Source: Cereibacter_A sp052244495 (GTDB taxonomy: Bacteria; Pseudomonadota; Alphaproteobacteria; Rhodobacterales; Rhodobacteraceae). Taken from it: a stretch of DNA of 64,000 bases. The DNA is taken from assembly GCA_052244495.1 (NCBI GenBank), contig JBQPXH010000001.1. One strand, given 5' to 3'. The notes below the pieces were generated by a model. That model was not told the origin of the DNA, ran no database searches, and saw only the letters and a program-made list of their open reading frames with translations. The translations under genes and the position numbers were made by a program. Of the stretch, positions 25,378 through 34,996 are shown one piece after another (the first letter of the stretch is position 1; every line of letters begins with the position of its first letter).

Positions 25378-27579
25378 TCAGAGTGCGCCGAGGAATTCCT
25401 CGAGCACCCGCGCGTCGATGGGCTTCTGGATGATCCGGATGCCGGCTTCCGCACAGCGGGCGGCGACTTCGGGGCGACGTGCCGCGGTGACGATGCAGGC
25501 GGGAACCGGCCCGTGCCTCTCGCGCATCGAGGAGATGAAGTCGATCCCGGTCATCCCGGCGCCGAGCTGCTGGTCGACGAGGAAGAAGTCCGGCAGGATG
25601 CCGATCTCCTCGATCAGCTCCAGCGCCTCCTCGCCCGAGGGTGCATCGAGCACGCTCACGCCCCATTTCTCAAGGAGGAGGCCCATCGCCTGCCGCAGAT
25701 CGTCGTCGTTCTCCACGAGGAAGGCGATCTTGTCCTGCACGGCGACCTTGGCCTGCGCCCGCGCCTCCGCCGCCGGGGGCGGGACAGGGACCGCCGCACT
25801 GTCGGCCCGCGGGACCTGCACCATGAAGCAGGTTCCGCGCCCGATCTCCGAGCGCAGGCCCAGCGGGTGGCCGAGAAGCCCGCAGGCGCGTTCGACGATG
25901 GCGAGGCCGAGGCCCATCCCCTCTGCGGGCGAGGCAGGTGCATTCAGCCGGTGAAACTCCTTGAAGATCGCCTCCTGGTCGGCTTCGGCGATGCCTGGCC
26001 CCGTGTCCCAGACCTCAAGGCGCACCATCCCGCGACAGAGCCGCGCGCCCACCAGCACTCGACCCTTCACCGTGTATCGGATCGCGTTGCCGATCAGGTT
26101 CTGCAGGATCCGCCTCAGGTAGGTCGGATCCGACGACACCACGGCGCTCGACGGCAGGACCGTAAGCTCGAGGCCCCGCGCCTCGGCGATGGGCGTGAAC
26201 TCGTCCGAAAGCTGCGCCATCAGCCGGTCAAGCCGCACCGGCTGGATGCTCACCGCCGCTCGCCCCGACTCGAGCTTCGAGATGTCGAGCAGCGCGCCGA
26301 GGATGCCTTCGACCGAGTCCAGCGCCTTCTGCGCCTTGGCCAGCGCCTCGCGGCTTTCGGGCGCCACGGCCTCGTCGCCGATGGTCGCGATGAAGAGCTT
26401 GGCCGCCGAAAGCGGCTGCAGCAGGTCGTGGCTCGCCGCCGCCACGAAGCGCGACCGCGAGGCGTTCGCCCGCTCGGCATGCCCCAGCGCATCCTCAAGC
26501 TCGAGCGTCCGCTCCATCACCCGCGCCTCGAGTGTTTCGTTCGCCCGGCTGAGCGCCTCGATGGCGGCGCGCTCGGCGGTGACGTCGGTAAAGCTCATCA
26601 CGAAGCCGCGGTCGGGCATCTCCTGCGCGAAGACGTCCAGGATCAGTTCGTCGTGGCGCCTGAGCTCGAACGAGAGCGGTGCGCGCTCGTGACGGGCCTG
26701 CACCCAGGCCTCGAGCTGGCCCGCATCCATGCCGTCGCCGAAGCTGATCTCGTGGGCGAAGCGCTCGAGCAGGTAGCCGAAGCTGACCCCCAGCCGGAAC
26801 CGGTTCATCGGAATGGCGAGCAGCGTGCCGAGCCGCTGGTTCCAACCGACGAGGCGCCCCTCGGCATCGAAGATGCAGACGCCCTGATTGATGTGGTCGA
26901 GCGTGGCGCGGATCACGCGTGCCTGGTCGTCCAGCATCTTGCCGCGTTCCAGCCGCTCGAGCCGGATCAGGTCGGTGACGTCGGTCTGCAGGATCACCGT
27001 GCCGCCATCGGCCGTCCGATGCTCGGACACCTGCAGCCAGCGGTCCCAGATCAGCCGGACATTGAAGATCGAGTGCCGGTCGTGGTGGCGCCGCTTGCGC
27101 CGGATGGCCCAGTCTTCGGGCGTCTCGGCCTCGGGAAGGGCGAGGTAGCGCGAGCGGCTGACCCGGTCGATGTAGCCACCGAAGGTCAGGCCCGGCTTCA
27201 GATGCTCCTGCACGTCGAGCATGTGCATCCCGAAGCGCGAATTGCACAACACCAGCACGTCGTCGGCATCGAAGAGCGCGAAGCCTTCCTGCACGGTCTC
27301 GATGGCATTGGCGAGGTTCTGGCGCGCCTCCTCGGCGGCCCGGGTCGCATGGGCCAGTTGCTCGTTCGACAGGTTCAGCAGTTCCAGCGTCCGCTCGAGA
27401 TCCGAGGTGCGTTCGCGCACCTGATCCTCCAGCATGGCGGCGCGCTGGAACTGGGCGTAGGCCGCCCCCCCGTCGTCGGTCATCCGCTCGACCCGCGCCA
27501 TCAGCGCGCGCACGATCTCGAGCAGCTTGTCGCGCTGTCGCTCGGGCGGATCGGTCGGGTCGATCAGGGCGAAGCTCAT
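25378..27579 (-). CDS. Hybrid sensor histidine kinase, NahK/ErcS'-like (two PAS-type domains, HisKA, HATPase, receiver)
   Basis: A 733-residue soluble kinase with no membrane segment. An N-terminal coiled coil (about residues 40-90) is followed by PAS-type domains (about 91-205 and 217-335), a second coiled coil, and HisKA with His384 in ASHDLLQPL. The HATPase domain has N-box NLIGNAIRYT, G1 DTGPGIAE and G2 GMGLGLA; the C-terminal receiver has Asp669 in FFLVDQ. The DLLQPL H-box is typical of the NahK/ErcS' family of soluble hybrid kinases. Its ATG overlaps the stop of the upstream FIST gene by 4 bases (ATGA), so sensor and kinase are made together. Likely output is phosphotransfer to the LuxR-type regulator at 28920. 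An upstream extension of the frame (to 28578) overlaps the FIST gene and is spurious. Confidence 0.9.
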   Translation of the reverse strand: MSFALIDPTDPPERQRDKLLEIVRALMARVERMTDDGGAAYAQFQRAAMLEDQVRERTSDLERTLELLNLSNEQLAHATRAAEEARQNLANAIETVQEGFALFDADDVLVLCNSRFGMHMLDVQEHLKPGLTFGGYIDRVSRSRYLALPEAETPEDWAIRRKRRHHDRHSIFNVRLIWDRWLQVSEHRTADGGTVILQTDVTDLIRLERLERGKMLDDQARVIRATLDHINQGVCIFDAEGRLVGWNQRLGTLLAIPMNRFRLGVSFGYLLERFAHEISFGDGMDAGQLEAWVQARHERAPLSFELRRHDELILDVFAQEMPDRGFVMSFTDVTAERAAIEALSRANETLEARVMERTLELEDALGHAERANASRSRFVAAASHDLLQPLSAAKLFIATIGDEAVAPESREALAKAQKALDSVEGILGALLDISKLESGRAAVSIQPVRLDRLMAQLSDEFTPIAEARGLELTVLPSSAVVSSDPTYLRRILQNLIGNAIRYTVKGRVLVGARLCRGMVRLEVWDTGPGIAEADQEAIFKEFHRLNAPASPAEGMGLGLAIVERACGLLGHPLGLRSEIGRGTCFMVQVPRADSAAVPVPPPAAEARAQAKVAVQDKIAFLVENDDDLRQAMGLLLEKWGVSVLDAPSGEEALELIEEIGILPDFFLVDQQLGAGMTGIDFISSMRERHGPVPACIVTAARRPEVAARCAEAGIRIIQKPIDARVLEEFLGAL

Positions 27580-28766
27580 GGCTCCTCCGGCGGATAGATC
27601 GCCACACCGGTCATGGTCTGGTTCACATGCATCCCGTTGAGCTGCTCGCCATAGGTCGAGAAGCCCACGACCCGATGCTGTCGCAGAAGCCCCGAGACCG
27701 CGCCGATCGCCTGGCTGTCGAGCGCCTCCATCCGGCGCAGCACGCAGTCGCAGGCGATGATGGCCGAAGGCGGCGCCTCGCGCCCCAGCGCGGCGAGTTC
27801 TTCCGCCAGATGCCCCACGAGGTCGCACGGCTCCGCGAGCGTCAGGACCAGCCCCTCGTCGATGGCCGAGAAGAACACCAGATCGCCGTTCGGCGCGACC
27901 TCGCGGATGGCCCGGACGTGGTGCTTGCCGCCGATCCGCACCACGACAGGATGGGCGGCGAAGGTGAAGCTGTCGAGCTGGTCCGGATCCTTTCCCAGAA
28001 GCCGCGCATATTCCTGTGCCGCGGGCGCGGCATTGATCCGTCGCACGATCCTGCGGGCCGGATCCGCCTCCGTGACCACCATCCGCTGATCGGTCGGCAG
28101 GAAGTGGTCGAGGTTGAACACCTTCACCCGGCAGTCGGTCCGCACCAGCGCGAGGACAGCCGCATCGCGCAGCACCTCGCCGCCGTGGATCACGAAGGTT
28201 TCGCGAAAGCGCACGCCATCCGCGGCCGAGCCCCCGAAGAGCGGCACCGGCCCGAGGCCCGCCGCCAGTGCCGAGGCAAGCTCGTCCTCGCGCGTGGAAA
28301 GCCCGTCCACCATCAGGAAGGCGAACTCGTTCCCCCAGCCGGGCCCCCGGTCGGAAAGGTCGCGCCCGAGCGCGTCGCGCTCGCGGATGAGCCGGCCGAT
28401 CAGGGCCTCGCGGTCGAGCCGGGCAAGCTGCTCGATGACCACCGGACGGGCGCGGAAGTGACGGGCAGGAAGCCCCACCGCGACGATCTCGCCCTCGGTG
28501 TATCCTGCCGCTCCGATCTCGCCCGCCGTGGTGCAGCCGATCACAGGCATACCGGGAAAGGCACCCTCTACCCCGCACGCCAGGGCCGCCACGTCGGCCT
28601 CGGGCGTGACGAAGAGGATCACGAGCGCGAAGGGCCCCTCGCCCAGGGCCTCGGCAAGATGCCGGGCCGCCTCCGGCGTGTCTCCGGAAACATGCGCACT
28701 CGGGACAAGCGCGGAGGCCATGCAGCCCCGCCCGTCCGCGACCGCCAGCTCGCGCCGTGCATCCAT
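27576..28766 (-). CDS. FIST-domain sensory protein, NosP-like
   Basis: A 396-residue cytosolic protein with an N-terminal FIST domain (VILFVTPEADVAALACGV, PVIGCTTAGEIG, FLMVDGLSTREDEL, FGGSAADG) and a C-terminal FIST_C domain (FACDCVLRR-like segment IIACDCVLRRMEAL, VVGFSTYGEQLNG). Some FIST proteins are the haem-based nitric-oxide sensor NosP, which is encoded beside and inhibits a NahK-type hybrid kinase; the same pairing occurs here with a 4-base gene overlap. Haem binding cannot be shown by eye, so NO is a candidate ligand only. GGGAGGACGGCC precedes the chosen ATG. Confidence 0.85.
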   Translation of the reverse strand: MDARRELAVADGRGCMASALVPSAHVSGDTPEAARHLAEALGEGPFALVILFVTPEADVAALACGVEGAFPGMPVIGCTTAGEIGAAGYTEGEIVAVGLPARHFRARPVVIEQLARLDREALIGRLIRERDALGRDLSDRGPGWGNEFAFLMVDGLSTREDELASALAAGLGPVPLFGGSAADGVRFRETFVIHGGEVLRDAAVLALVRTDCRVKVFNLDHFLPTDQRMVVTEADPARRIVRRINAAPAAQEYARLLGKDPDQLDSFTFAAHPVVVRIGGKHHVRAIREVAPNGDLVFFSAIDEGLVLTLAEPCDLVGHLAEELAALGREAPPSAIIACDCVLRRMEALDSQAIGAVSGLLRQHRVVGFSTYGEQLNGMHVNQTMTGVAIYPPEEP

Positions 28767-28919
28767 GGCCGTCCTCCCGCGCCGAACCTAATCCGCGGCC
28801 TCGGCATCTGGCAAGCGACTGCGCGGGAGCCGTCGGGCTTGTATCTCAGGCCACGCCCGCCGCCTCTGCGCGTCATCCTGCGGCAGGCCGCGTTTCGCCG
28901 CCCCTGCCAGGCGGAAGCC

Positions 28920-29600
28920 TCAGGAATTCTCCGGCATGAGGCTCGCGAAGCTCGCTTCCTGCACCATCAGCACCGCCTGCGTCCGGCTCTGCACCCCGAG
29001 CTTGCGCATGATCGCCGTCACATGGGCCTTCACCGTCGTCTCGGCGATGGTCAGGTCATAGGCGATCTGCTTGTTCAGCCGGCCCTCGCAGATAAGCTGC
29101 AGGATCTTCGCCTGCTGCCGCGTGAGCAGCGAGAGCCGTGCGATGGCCTCTTCGCGCTGGCTGGCAGGCGCACCGGGAGAATGGGGCGTGAAGCCTTCGG
29201 GCACATAGCTGCGCCCGTCCCGGATCGCGTCGAAGGCGGCGCGGAACACCTCGCGACGGGAATGCTTCGGGACGAAACCCGCCGCGCCAGCCTTCAGCGC
29301 CGCGCCGATCACCCTGTTGTCGGCCAGCGACGAGACCACCACCACCGGCACCGCACCGAGGCTCGCCTTCAGCCGGATCAACCCGTCGAGGCCGTTCACA
29401 TCCGGCAGGTTGAGGTCGAGCACCACCACGTCGAACGCCGGCTGCAGGTCGAGCCGCGCCAGTGCCGTCTCGAGCCGGTCGGCGGATTCGATATGCGTGA
29501 GCCCCGCCACGGCCTTCAATGTCATGGTGAGCGCATCGCAGAACAGGGGATGATCGTCGATGATCAACGCGGACTGGAGCGGGCGAGTTGGTTCGGTCAT
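28920..29600 (-). CDS. Two-component response regulator, NarL/LuxR family
   Basis: A 226-residue regulator with an N-terminal receiver (acidic pair IIDDHPLF, phospho-acceptor Asp62 in VLDLNLPD, Ser/Thr SSLAD, Lys in FVPKH) and a C-terminal LuxR helix-turn-helix (LTRQQAKILQLICEGRLNKQ, TTVKAHVTAIMRKLGV). It lies upstream of the FIST-kinase pair on the same strand, separated by 153 bp, and is the probable partner of the hybrid kinase. Targets are unknown; the adjacent Mo-hydroxylase operon and the glycogen operon are candidates by proximity only. Confidence 0.92.
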   Translation of the reverse strand: MTEPTRPLQSALIIDDHPLFCDALTMTLKAVAGLTHIESADRLETALARLDLQPAFDVVVLDLNLPDVNGLDGLIRLKASLGAVPVVVVSSLADNRVIGAALKAGAAGFVPKHSRREVFRAAFDAIRDGRSYVPEGFTPHSPGAPASQREEAIARLSLLTRQQAKILQLICEGRLNKQIAYDLTIAETTVKAHVTAIMRKLGVQSRTQAVLMVQEASFASLMPENS

Positions 29601-29697
29601 GGCAGTCCCATACGTCTTTCCATGAGGCTAGCATATCCCCCCGGCCCGATAACCCGGCCAAAGGTCGGAGCCACGGCCCACCCGGCGGGCCGGCTGC

Positions 29698-29740
29698 CAC
29701 CACGCCACGGACCAGCCGACGGCCGGTCCGTGGCGTGGTG
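29698..29740. terminator. 16-bp perfect inverted repeat downstream of the glycogen operon
   Basis: CACCACGCCACGGACC (29698-29713) and GGTCCGTGGCGTGGTG (29725-29740) are perfect 16-bp arms around an 11-base loop that itself contains GCC/GGC. It begins 48 bp past the pgm stop codon and lies before the response-regulator gene. It has no U-tract but is the obvious transcript end or 3' stabiliser of the glycogen operon. Confidence 0.65.
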
Positions 29741-29787
29741 AACGACAGTCCGTCCTTCGTCCTGCCGGTCCCGCCCCACCTCCTCCG

Positions 29788-31422
29788 TCAGGTGATCACG
29801 TCCGGCTCGCGGCGTCCGGTGTGGCGCTCGATCCCGGCGATCTCGTGGGCGGCTCCGATCACCGGCGCCAGCGCCTCCTGCGGGTCGAGGTCCAGCCCCT
29901 CCGGACCGGGTGCGTAGCGTTCGAGATAGAGGCGGAGCGTCGCGCCCTCGGTCCCGGTGCCCGACAGGCGCATCACGATCCGGCTGCCGTCCTGGAAGAG
30001 GATCCGCACGCCCTGCCTGCGGCTGACCGAGCCGTCCACCGGGTCGGTATAGGCGAAATCATCGGCCTCGGCTACCTTGAGATGCCCGTTGAAGGCCACG
30101 CCGGTGAGGCCGCCGAGCTTGTCGCGCAACTCCTCCATCATGGCGTCGGCCTTCGCGGTCTCGATCGCCTCGAAGTCGTGGCGAGAGTAGTAGTTCCGAC
30201 CGAACTGCCGCCAGTGCGCCTCGAGGATCTCGCGCACGCTTTCCTTCCGCACCGCGAGGATGTTCAGCCACAGGAGCACGGCCCAGAGCCCGTCCTTCTC
30301 GCGCACATGGTCCGAGCCGGTGCCGAAGCTCTCCTCGCCGCAGATCGTAGCGCGTCCGGCATCGAGCAGGTTGCCGAAGAACTTCCAGCCGGTCGGGGTC
30401 TCGAAATGCTCGATGCCGAGGAACTCGGCCACCCGGTCGGCCGCGGCCGAGGTCGGCATGGACCGCGCGACCCCCTTGAGGCCCGCCGCATAGCCCGGCG
30501 CCAGATGCGCATTCGCCGCCAGCACCGCGAGGCTGTCGGAGGGCGAGACGTAGATCCCGCGTCCCACGACCATGTTCCGGTCCCCGTCGCCATCCGAGGC
30601 CGCTCCGAAATCGGGCGCCTCGGGGCCGAACATCTCGTCCATCAGCGCCTTGGCCCAGGTCGGGTTCGGGTCCGGGTGCATGCCGCCAAAGTCCGGCAGC
30701 GGCGTGCCGTTCACCACCGTCCCCGGTGCGGCGCCGAGCCGGTTCTCGAGGATCTCGGTCGCGTAGGGGCCGGTCACCGCGCACATGGCGTCAAAGCGCA
30801 TGGCGAAGCCGCCGGCAAACATCGCCCGGATGGCATCAAAGTCGAAAAGCTTTTCCATAAGCGCGGCGTAGTCGGCCACGGGGTCCACCACCTCGACCGG
30901 CATGTCGCCGAGCCGCGTCGGGCCGATCACGGAAAGATCCACGTCCTGCGTCTCGAGGATCCGGTATTCGGAAATCCTTTCCGTGGCTGCGAAGATCGCC
31001 TCGGTCACTGATTCCGGCGCGGGTCCGCCGTTCGGCGTGTTGAACTTGACGCCGAAGTCCTCTTCGGGGCCGCCCGGGTTGTGGCTCGCCGACATGATGA
31101 TCCCGCCGTCCGTGCCCCTGAGCCGGATCAGGTTCGAGGCGGCGGGGGTGGACAGGATCGCGCCCTGCCCGACGATCACCTTCGCGGCGCCGTTGGCGGC
31201 GGCCATCCGCAGGATGACCTGCGCCGCGCGGTCGTTGAAGTAGCGCCCGTCGCCGCCCAGCACGAAGGTCTTGCCGGCCGCCCCGCCGATGGCGTCGAAG
31301 ATCGACTGGACGAAATTCTCGAGGTAGTGCGGGCGCATGAAGACGGGCGTCTTCTTGCGCAGGCCCGAGGTGCCGGGCTTCTGGCCGGCAATGGGCGTGG
31401 TCGGAACGGTCTTGACGGTCAT
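29788..31422 (-). CDS. pgm: Phosphoglucomutase (alpha-D-glucose phosphate-specific)
   Basis: Interconverts glucose-1-phosphate and glucose-6-phosphate, linking glycogen to central metabolism. It has 544 residues; the phospho-serine loop is SASHNPGGPEEDFGVKFN, the metal loop DGDGDRN, and the sugar loop GEESFG. It is last in the glycogen operon; its ATG overlaps the glgX stop (ATGA). With glk, imported glucose could enter glycogen through this enzyme and GlgC. Confidence 0.96.
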   Translation of the reverse strand: MTVKTVPTTPIAGQKPGTSGLRKKTPVFMRPHYLENFVQSIFDAIGGAAGKTFVLGGDGRYFNDRAAQVILRMAAANGAAKVIVGQGAILSTPAASNLIRLRGTDGGIIMSASHNPGGPEEDFGVKFNTPNGGPAPESVTEAIFAATERISEYRILETQDVDLSVIGPTRLGDMPVEVVDPVADYAALMEKLFDFDAIRAMFAGGFAMRFDAMCAVTGPYATEILENRLGAAPGTVVNGTPLPDFGGMHPDPNPTWAKALMDEMFGPEAPDFGAASDGDGDRNMVVGRGIYVSPSDSLAVLAANAHLAPGYAAGLKGVARSMPTSAAADRVAEFLGIEHFETPTGWKFFGNLLDAGRATICGEESFGTGSDHVREKDGLWAVLLWLNILAVRKESVREILEAHWRQFGRNYYSRHDFEAIETAKADAMMEELRDKLGGLTGVAFNGHLKVAEADDFAYTDPVDGSVSRRQGVRILFQDGSRIVMRLSGTGTEGATLRLYLERYAPGPEGLDLDPQEALAPVIGAAHEIAGIERHTGRREPDVIT

Positions 31423-33533
31423 CCAGTCTCTCCAGTTGGCGCCGGCACGAAGACCAGCACGGAACGGGCCGGGGCTTCAAGCCCCGGGCCCGCAGGTTCG
31501 GAGGGCGCCTCGGGTCGTGTCGTGTCCAGCACGAGCCTCCACCCCCCCGGCACGGGCGGCAGCGCCAGCGGCACGGCCTCGCCCGCATTGAAGACGGCCA
31601 GCACCGGGCTCTCGCCCGCATCGGGCCGGTCCGCATCCATCCGCATCTCGACGCAGAGGCAGCGCACCGAGGCTGCATGCCAATCCTGCGGACCGGGCGC
31701 TCGACCGTCGGGCAGCCGCCAGATCACGTCCGGCAACCCGTCCGAAGGGCGCGACCTGCCGTGCAGGAAGCCCTTCTGCCGCAGGACAGGCAGGCTCCGC
31801 CTGAGCGCCGAGATCCGCTCGACGAAGGCCGTCATCGCCTCGTCGGGGCGGTCCCAGTTCACCCAACCGATCGGATTGTCCTGCGCATAGGCGTTGTTGT
31901 TGCCGCCCTGCGAGTTCCCGATCTCGTCCCCGCCGAGCAGCATGGGCGTTCCCTGCGACAGGAACAGCGTGGCCAGCATGTTGCGCCGCCTGAGGGCGCG
32001 CGCCGCGAGGATCGCGGGATCGGTGGTCGGCCCCTCGAGCCCCATGTTGTCAGAGTGATTGTCGTCGTGGCCGTCGCGGTTGTCCTCGCCATTGGCCTCG
32101 TTGTGCTTGCGCGCGTAGCTCGTGAGGTCGAGCAGCGTGAAGCCGTCATGCGCGGTCAGGAAATTGACCGAGCTGGTCGCCGCGCGCGAGTGGTGGTCGA
32201 AGCGCTCGGCCGAACCCAGCAGCCTTCGCGCCAAGTCGCCCGTCATCCCGCCCTCGCCCCGCCAGAAGCGGCGCAGGTCGTCGCGGAACTTGTCGTTCCA
32301 TTCGAGGAAGGGATGCGGGAAGCCTCCCAGCCGGTAGCCGCCGGGTCCGAGATCCCAGGGCTCGGCGATCAGCTTCACGCGCGTCAGCACCGGATCCTGC
32401 CGGATCGCGTCGAAGAAGGCGCCCTGTTCGTCGAACCCGTCCTCCTCGCGCCCGAGGGTCGAGGCGAGGTCGAAGCGGAAGCCGTCGACATGCATGACCT
32501 CGACCCAGTAGCGGAGCGAATCCATCACCATCCGCAACACCATCGGATGCGACAGGTCCAGCGTGTTTCCGGTGCCGGTGAGGTTCGTATAACGCCGCCC
32601 GCCCTCGGTCAGCCGGTAGTAGCTGCGGTTGTCGATGCCGCGGAACGACAGCGTGGGCCCCAGCTCGTCGCTCTCGCCCGTGTGGTTGTAGACCACGTCG
32701 AGGATCACCTCGAGCCCGGCCGCATGGAAGCGGCGCACCATGGCCGCGAATTCCCACAGCGCGCCCTTGGCGAGATAACGCGGGTCGGGGGCGAAGAAGC
32801 CCAGGGTCTGATAGCCCCAGTAGTTCGAGAGCCCCCGGTTCACGAGGAAGCGGTCGTCGAGAAAGGCCTGCACCGGCAGCAATTCCACCGCCGTCACGCC
32901 CAGCCGCAGCAGATGCTCGATCACCGCGTCCGAGGCGAGGCCGAGGAAGGTGCCCCGCAGCCCCTCCTCGACGCCGGGATGAAGCATGGTCAGCCCCTTC
33001 ACATGGGCCTCGTAGATCAGCGTTTCGGTCAGCGGCCGCTCGGGCGGCGCATCGGGCCCCCAGTTGAAATTGTGCCCGACCACGACCGACTTCGGCACGG
33101 CGAAGGCGCTGTCGCGGCTGTCGAAGGACAGGTCCGACCGCGGGCTGCCCACCTTGTAGCCCATCACCGCATCCGACCAGCGCAGGCGCCCCTCGAGCTT
33201 GCGGGCGTAGGGATCGATCAGGAGCTTGTTGGGGTTGAAGCGATGGCCCTGCTCGGGCTGATAGGGGCCGTGGACGCGGTAGCCGTAGAGCTGGCCGGGC
33301 AGCAGGCCGTTCACCTTCAGGTGCCAGACGTCCCCGTCCCGCTCGGTGAGCGGCAGCCGCGTGACCTCGCGCCGGCCGTCCGGCGCGAAGAGGCAGAGTT
33401 CCACCTTCTCGGCATTGGCGGAGAAGAGCGCGAAATTCACCCCCTCGCCGTCGAAACTCGCGCCGAGCGGCCAGGGCCGGCCGGGCGCAGTGGCGAGCCC
33501 CGGCAGCCCGAAGGGCTGCGGCGCGGCTGTCAC
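31419..33533 (-). CDS. glgX: Glycogen debranching enzyme
   Basis: Hydrolyses the alpha-1,6 stubs left by phosphorylase. It has 704 residues with an N-terminal CBM48 (GEGVNFALFSANAEKVELCL) and a GH13 barrel: nucleophile region GFRFDLAS, acid/base LIAEPWD, transition-state Asp TAHDGFTL. Start is GTG at 33531-33533, which overlaps the glgA stop (GTGA), indicating translational coupling. Length is typical for GlgX. Confidence 0.95.
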   Translation of the reverse strand: MTAAPQPFGLPGLATAPGRPWPLGASFDGEGVNFALFSANAEKVELCLFAPDGRREVTRLPLTERDGDVWHLKVNGLLPGQLYGYRVHGPYQPEQGHRFNPNKLLIDPYARKLEGRLRWSDAVMGYKVGSPRSDLSFDSRDSAFAVPKSVVVGHNFNWGPDAPPERPLTETLIYEAHVKGLTMLHPGVEEGLRGTFLGLASDAVIEHLLRLGVTAVELLPVQAFLDDRFLVNRGLSNYWGYQTLGFFAPDPRYLAKGALWEFAAMVRRFHAAGLEVILDVVYNHTGESDELGPTLSFRGIDNRSYYRLTEGGRRYTNLTGTGNTLDLSHPMVLRMVMDSLRYWVEVMHVDGFRFDLASTLGREEDGFDEQGAFFDAIRQDPVLTRVKLIAEPWDLGPGGYRLGGFPHPFLEWNDKFRDDLRRFWRGEGGMTGDLARRLLGSAERFDHHSRAATSSVNFLTAHDGFTLLDLTSYARKHNEANGEDNRDGHDDNHSDNMGLEGPTTDPAILAARALRRRNMLATLFLSQGTPMLLGGDEIGNSQGGNNNAYAQDNPIGWVNWDRPDEAMTAFVERISALRRSLPVLRQKGFLHGRSRPSDGLPDVIWRLPDGRAPGPQDWHAASVRCLCVEMRMDADRPDAGESPVLAVFNAGEAVPLALPPVPGGWRLVLDTTRPEAPSEPAGPGLEAPARSVLVFVPAPTGETG

Positions 33534-34984
33534 GCCACAAGCTCGCGGTAGAGCGCGGCATAGGCCGCAGCCGAGGTCTGCCAGCCGACCGGATGGCGCA
33601 TCGCGTTCTTCTGGACCTTCTCCCAGGCATGGTGATCGGCATGCAGATGGATCAGCCGCCTGAGCGCCTCGGCGAAGGCCGGTGGCTCGGTCGGGTGGAA
33701 GGTCAGCCCGGTCGCGCAGCCCGCGGACATCGCCGCCGGATTGGCGTTGATGATCGTGTCGGCGAGCCCGCCGGTCAGCGCCACCACCGGGATCGCACCG
33801 TAGCGCAGCCCGTACATCTGCGTGAGCCCGCAGGGCTCGAAGCGCGAGGGCACCAGCACCGCGTCGCCCCCGGCGAACATCAGATGCGACAAGCCCTCGT
33901 CATAGCCGATCCGCACGCCCACGCGGCCGGGGAACCGCACCTCCAGCTCGCGCATCGCCGTCTCGAGCGCCGAGTCGCCGGTGCCGAGCACCGCAAGTCC
34001 GCCACCTGCCGCGATGAAGTCGGGCAGCACCTCGGGGATCAGGTCGATCCCCTTCTGATAGGTCAGCCGGCTCACCAGGATCGCGAGCGGTCCCGGCACG
34101 TCGAGCTTGAAGGCGCCCGAGAGCACGGCGCGGTTCTCGGCCTTGGCCTTCAGGCTCCGCGCGCTGTAGGGCCGCTCCTCGGCCTCGGGCGACCAGATGT
34201 CTGTGTCCACACCGTTCAGGATCCCGCTCAACGCCCTCGCCCGCGCGGCGATCACGCCCTGCAGTCCCATGCCGAACTCGGGCCGCATCAGTTCGCAGGC
34301 ATAGGTCGGCGAAACCGTGGTGATGTGGTCCGCCGTCACGAGCCCCGCCTTCAGCGACGAAAGCCCGCCGTAGTATTCGAGCGCCGCCGGGTGGAACTCG
34401 CTGGACGGCAGACGCAACGCGGGCAGAAGCGCCGCCGGCGCCCAGCCCTGAAAGGCGATGTTGTGCACGGTCAGGACCGAGCGCACTCCGCCGCTGCCCC
34501 AGTAGGCGAGATAGGCCGGCGCGAAGCCTGCCTGCCAGTCGTGGGCATGGAGCACCTCGGGCCGCCAGCCGTCCGACAGACCCTCGCGCGCGATCCGCGC
34601 CCCGATCCACGACAGCGCGGCAAAGCGCTGTGCATTGTCGCCCCAGTCTCCCCACGGGCCGGCATAGGGCCCGCCCTCGCGGTCGAAGAGATGCGGCGCG
34701 TCGAGAAGCAGCATCTTCCGCCCCGACACCTCGCCCGCCATGACCCGGCCCGGGCCACCGAAGAGATCCTCCTCGAAGAAGACCTGCTCCATCCCTTCGA
34801 GCCGCCACTTCAGCGGTCGGTAGCAAGGCATCAGAACCCGCATTTCCCAGCCTTCCGCCGCGAGTGCGCCGGGAAGTGCGCCCACCACATCGGCCAGCCC
34901 CCCGGTCTTCAGCAGCGGCACGCATTCGGAAGCCACCGACAACACCCGTCCGCGCGCCGTCTCCATCCTGTCCTCGTCCTTCAT
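33530..34984 (-). CDS. glgA: Glycogen synthase (ADP-glucose, GT5)
   Basis: Transfers glucose from ADP-glucose to the growing alpha-1,4 chain. It has 484 residues with the ADP-glucose-binding KTGGLADVVGALP near the N-terminus, HAHDW, and the C-terminal GT-B signature EPCGLTQMYGLRYG. The first ATG (34984) is used here; a second ATG at codon 7 (34966) has a better GAGG spacing, so the start is uncertain by six residues. Between it and glgC lies dispersed element copy 3 plus an 11-bp hairpin, so glgA-glgX-pgm may be made at a different level from glgP-glgB-glgC. Confidence 0.95.
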   Translation of the reverse strand: MKDEDRMETARGRVLSVASECVPLLKTGGLADVVGALPGALAAEGWEMRVLMPCYRPLKWRLEGMEQVFFEEDLFGGPGRVMAGEVSGRKMLLLDAPHLFDREGGPYAGPWGDWGDNAQRFAALSWIGARIAREGLSDGWRPEVLHAHDWQAGFAPAYLAYWGSGGVRSVLTVHNIAFQGWAPAALLPALRLPSSEFHPAALEYYGGLSSLKAGLVTADHITTVSPTYACELMRPEFGMGLQGVIAARARALSGILNGVDTDIWSPEAEERPYSARSLKAKAENRAVLSGAFKLDVPGPLAILVSRLTYQKGIDLIPEVLPDFIAAGGGLAVLGTGDSALETAMRELEVRFPGRVGVRIGYDEGLSHLMFAGGDAVLVPSRFEPCGLTQMYGLRYGAIPVVALTGGLADTIINANPAAMSAGCATGLTFHPTEPPAFAEALRRLIHLHADHHAWEKVQKNAMRHPVGWQTSAAAYAALYRELVA

Positions 34985-34996
34985 CCGCTTCCCGTG

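Noticed and set aside
25378..28578. A 1066-codon version of the hybrid kinase
   Set aside because: The extra N-terminal third overlaps the FIST gene out of frame and is Arg/Gly-rich; the ATG at 27577-27579 in an ATGA overlap is the natural start.
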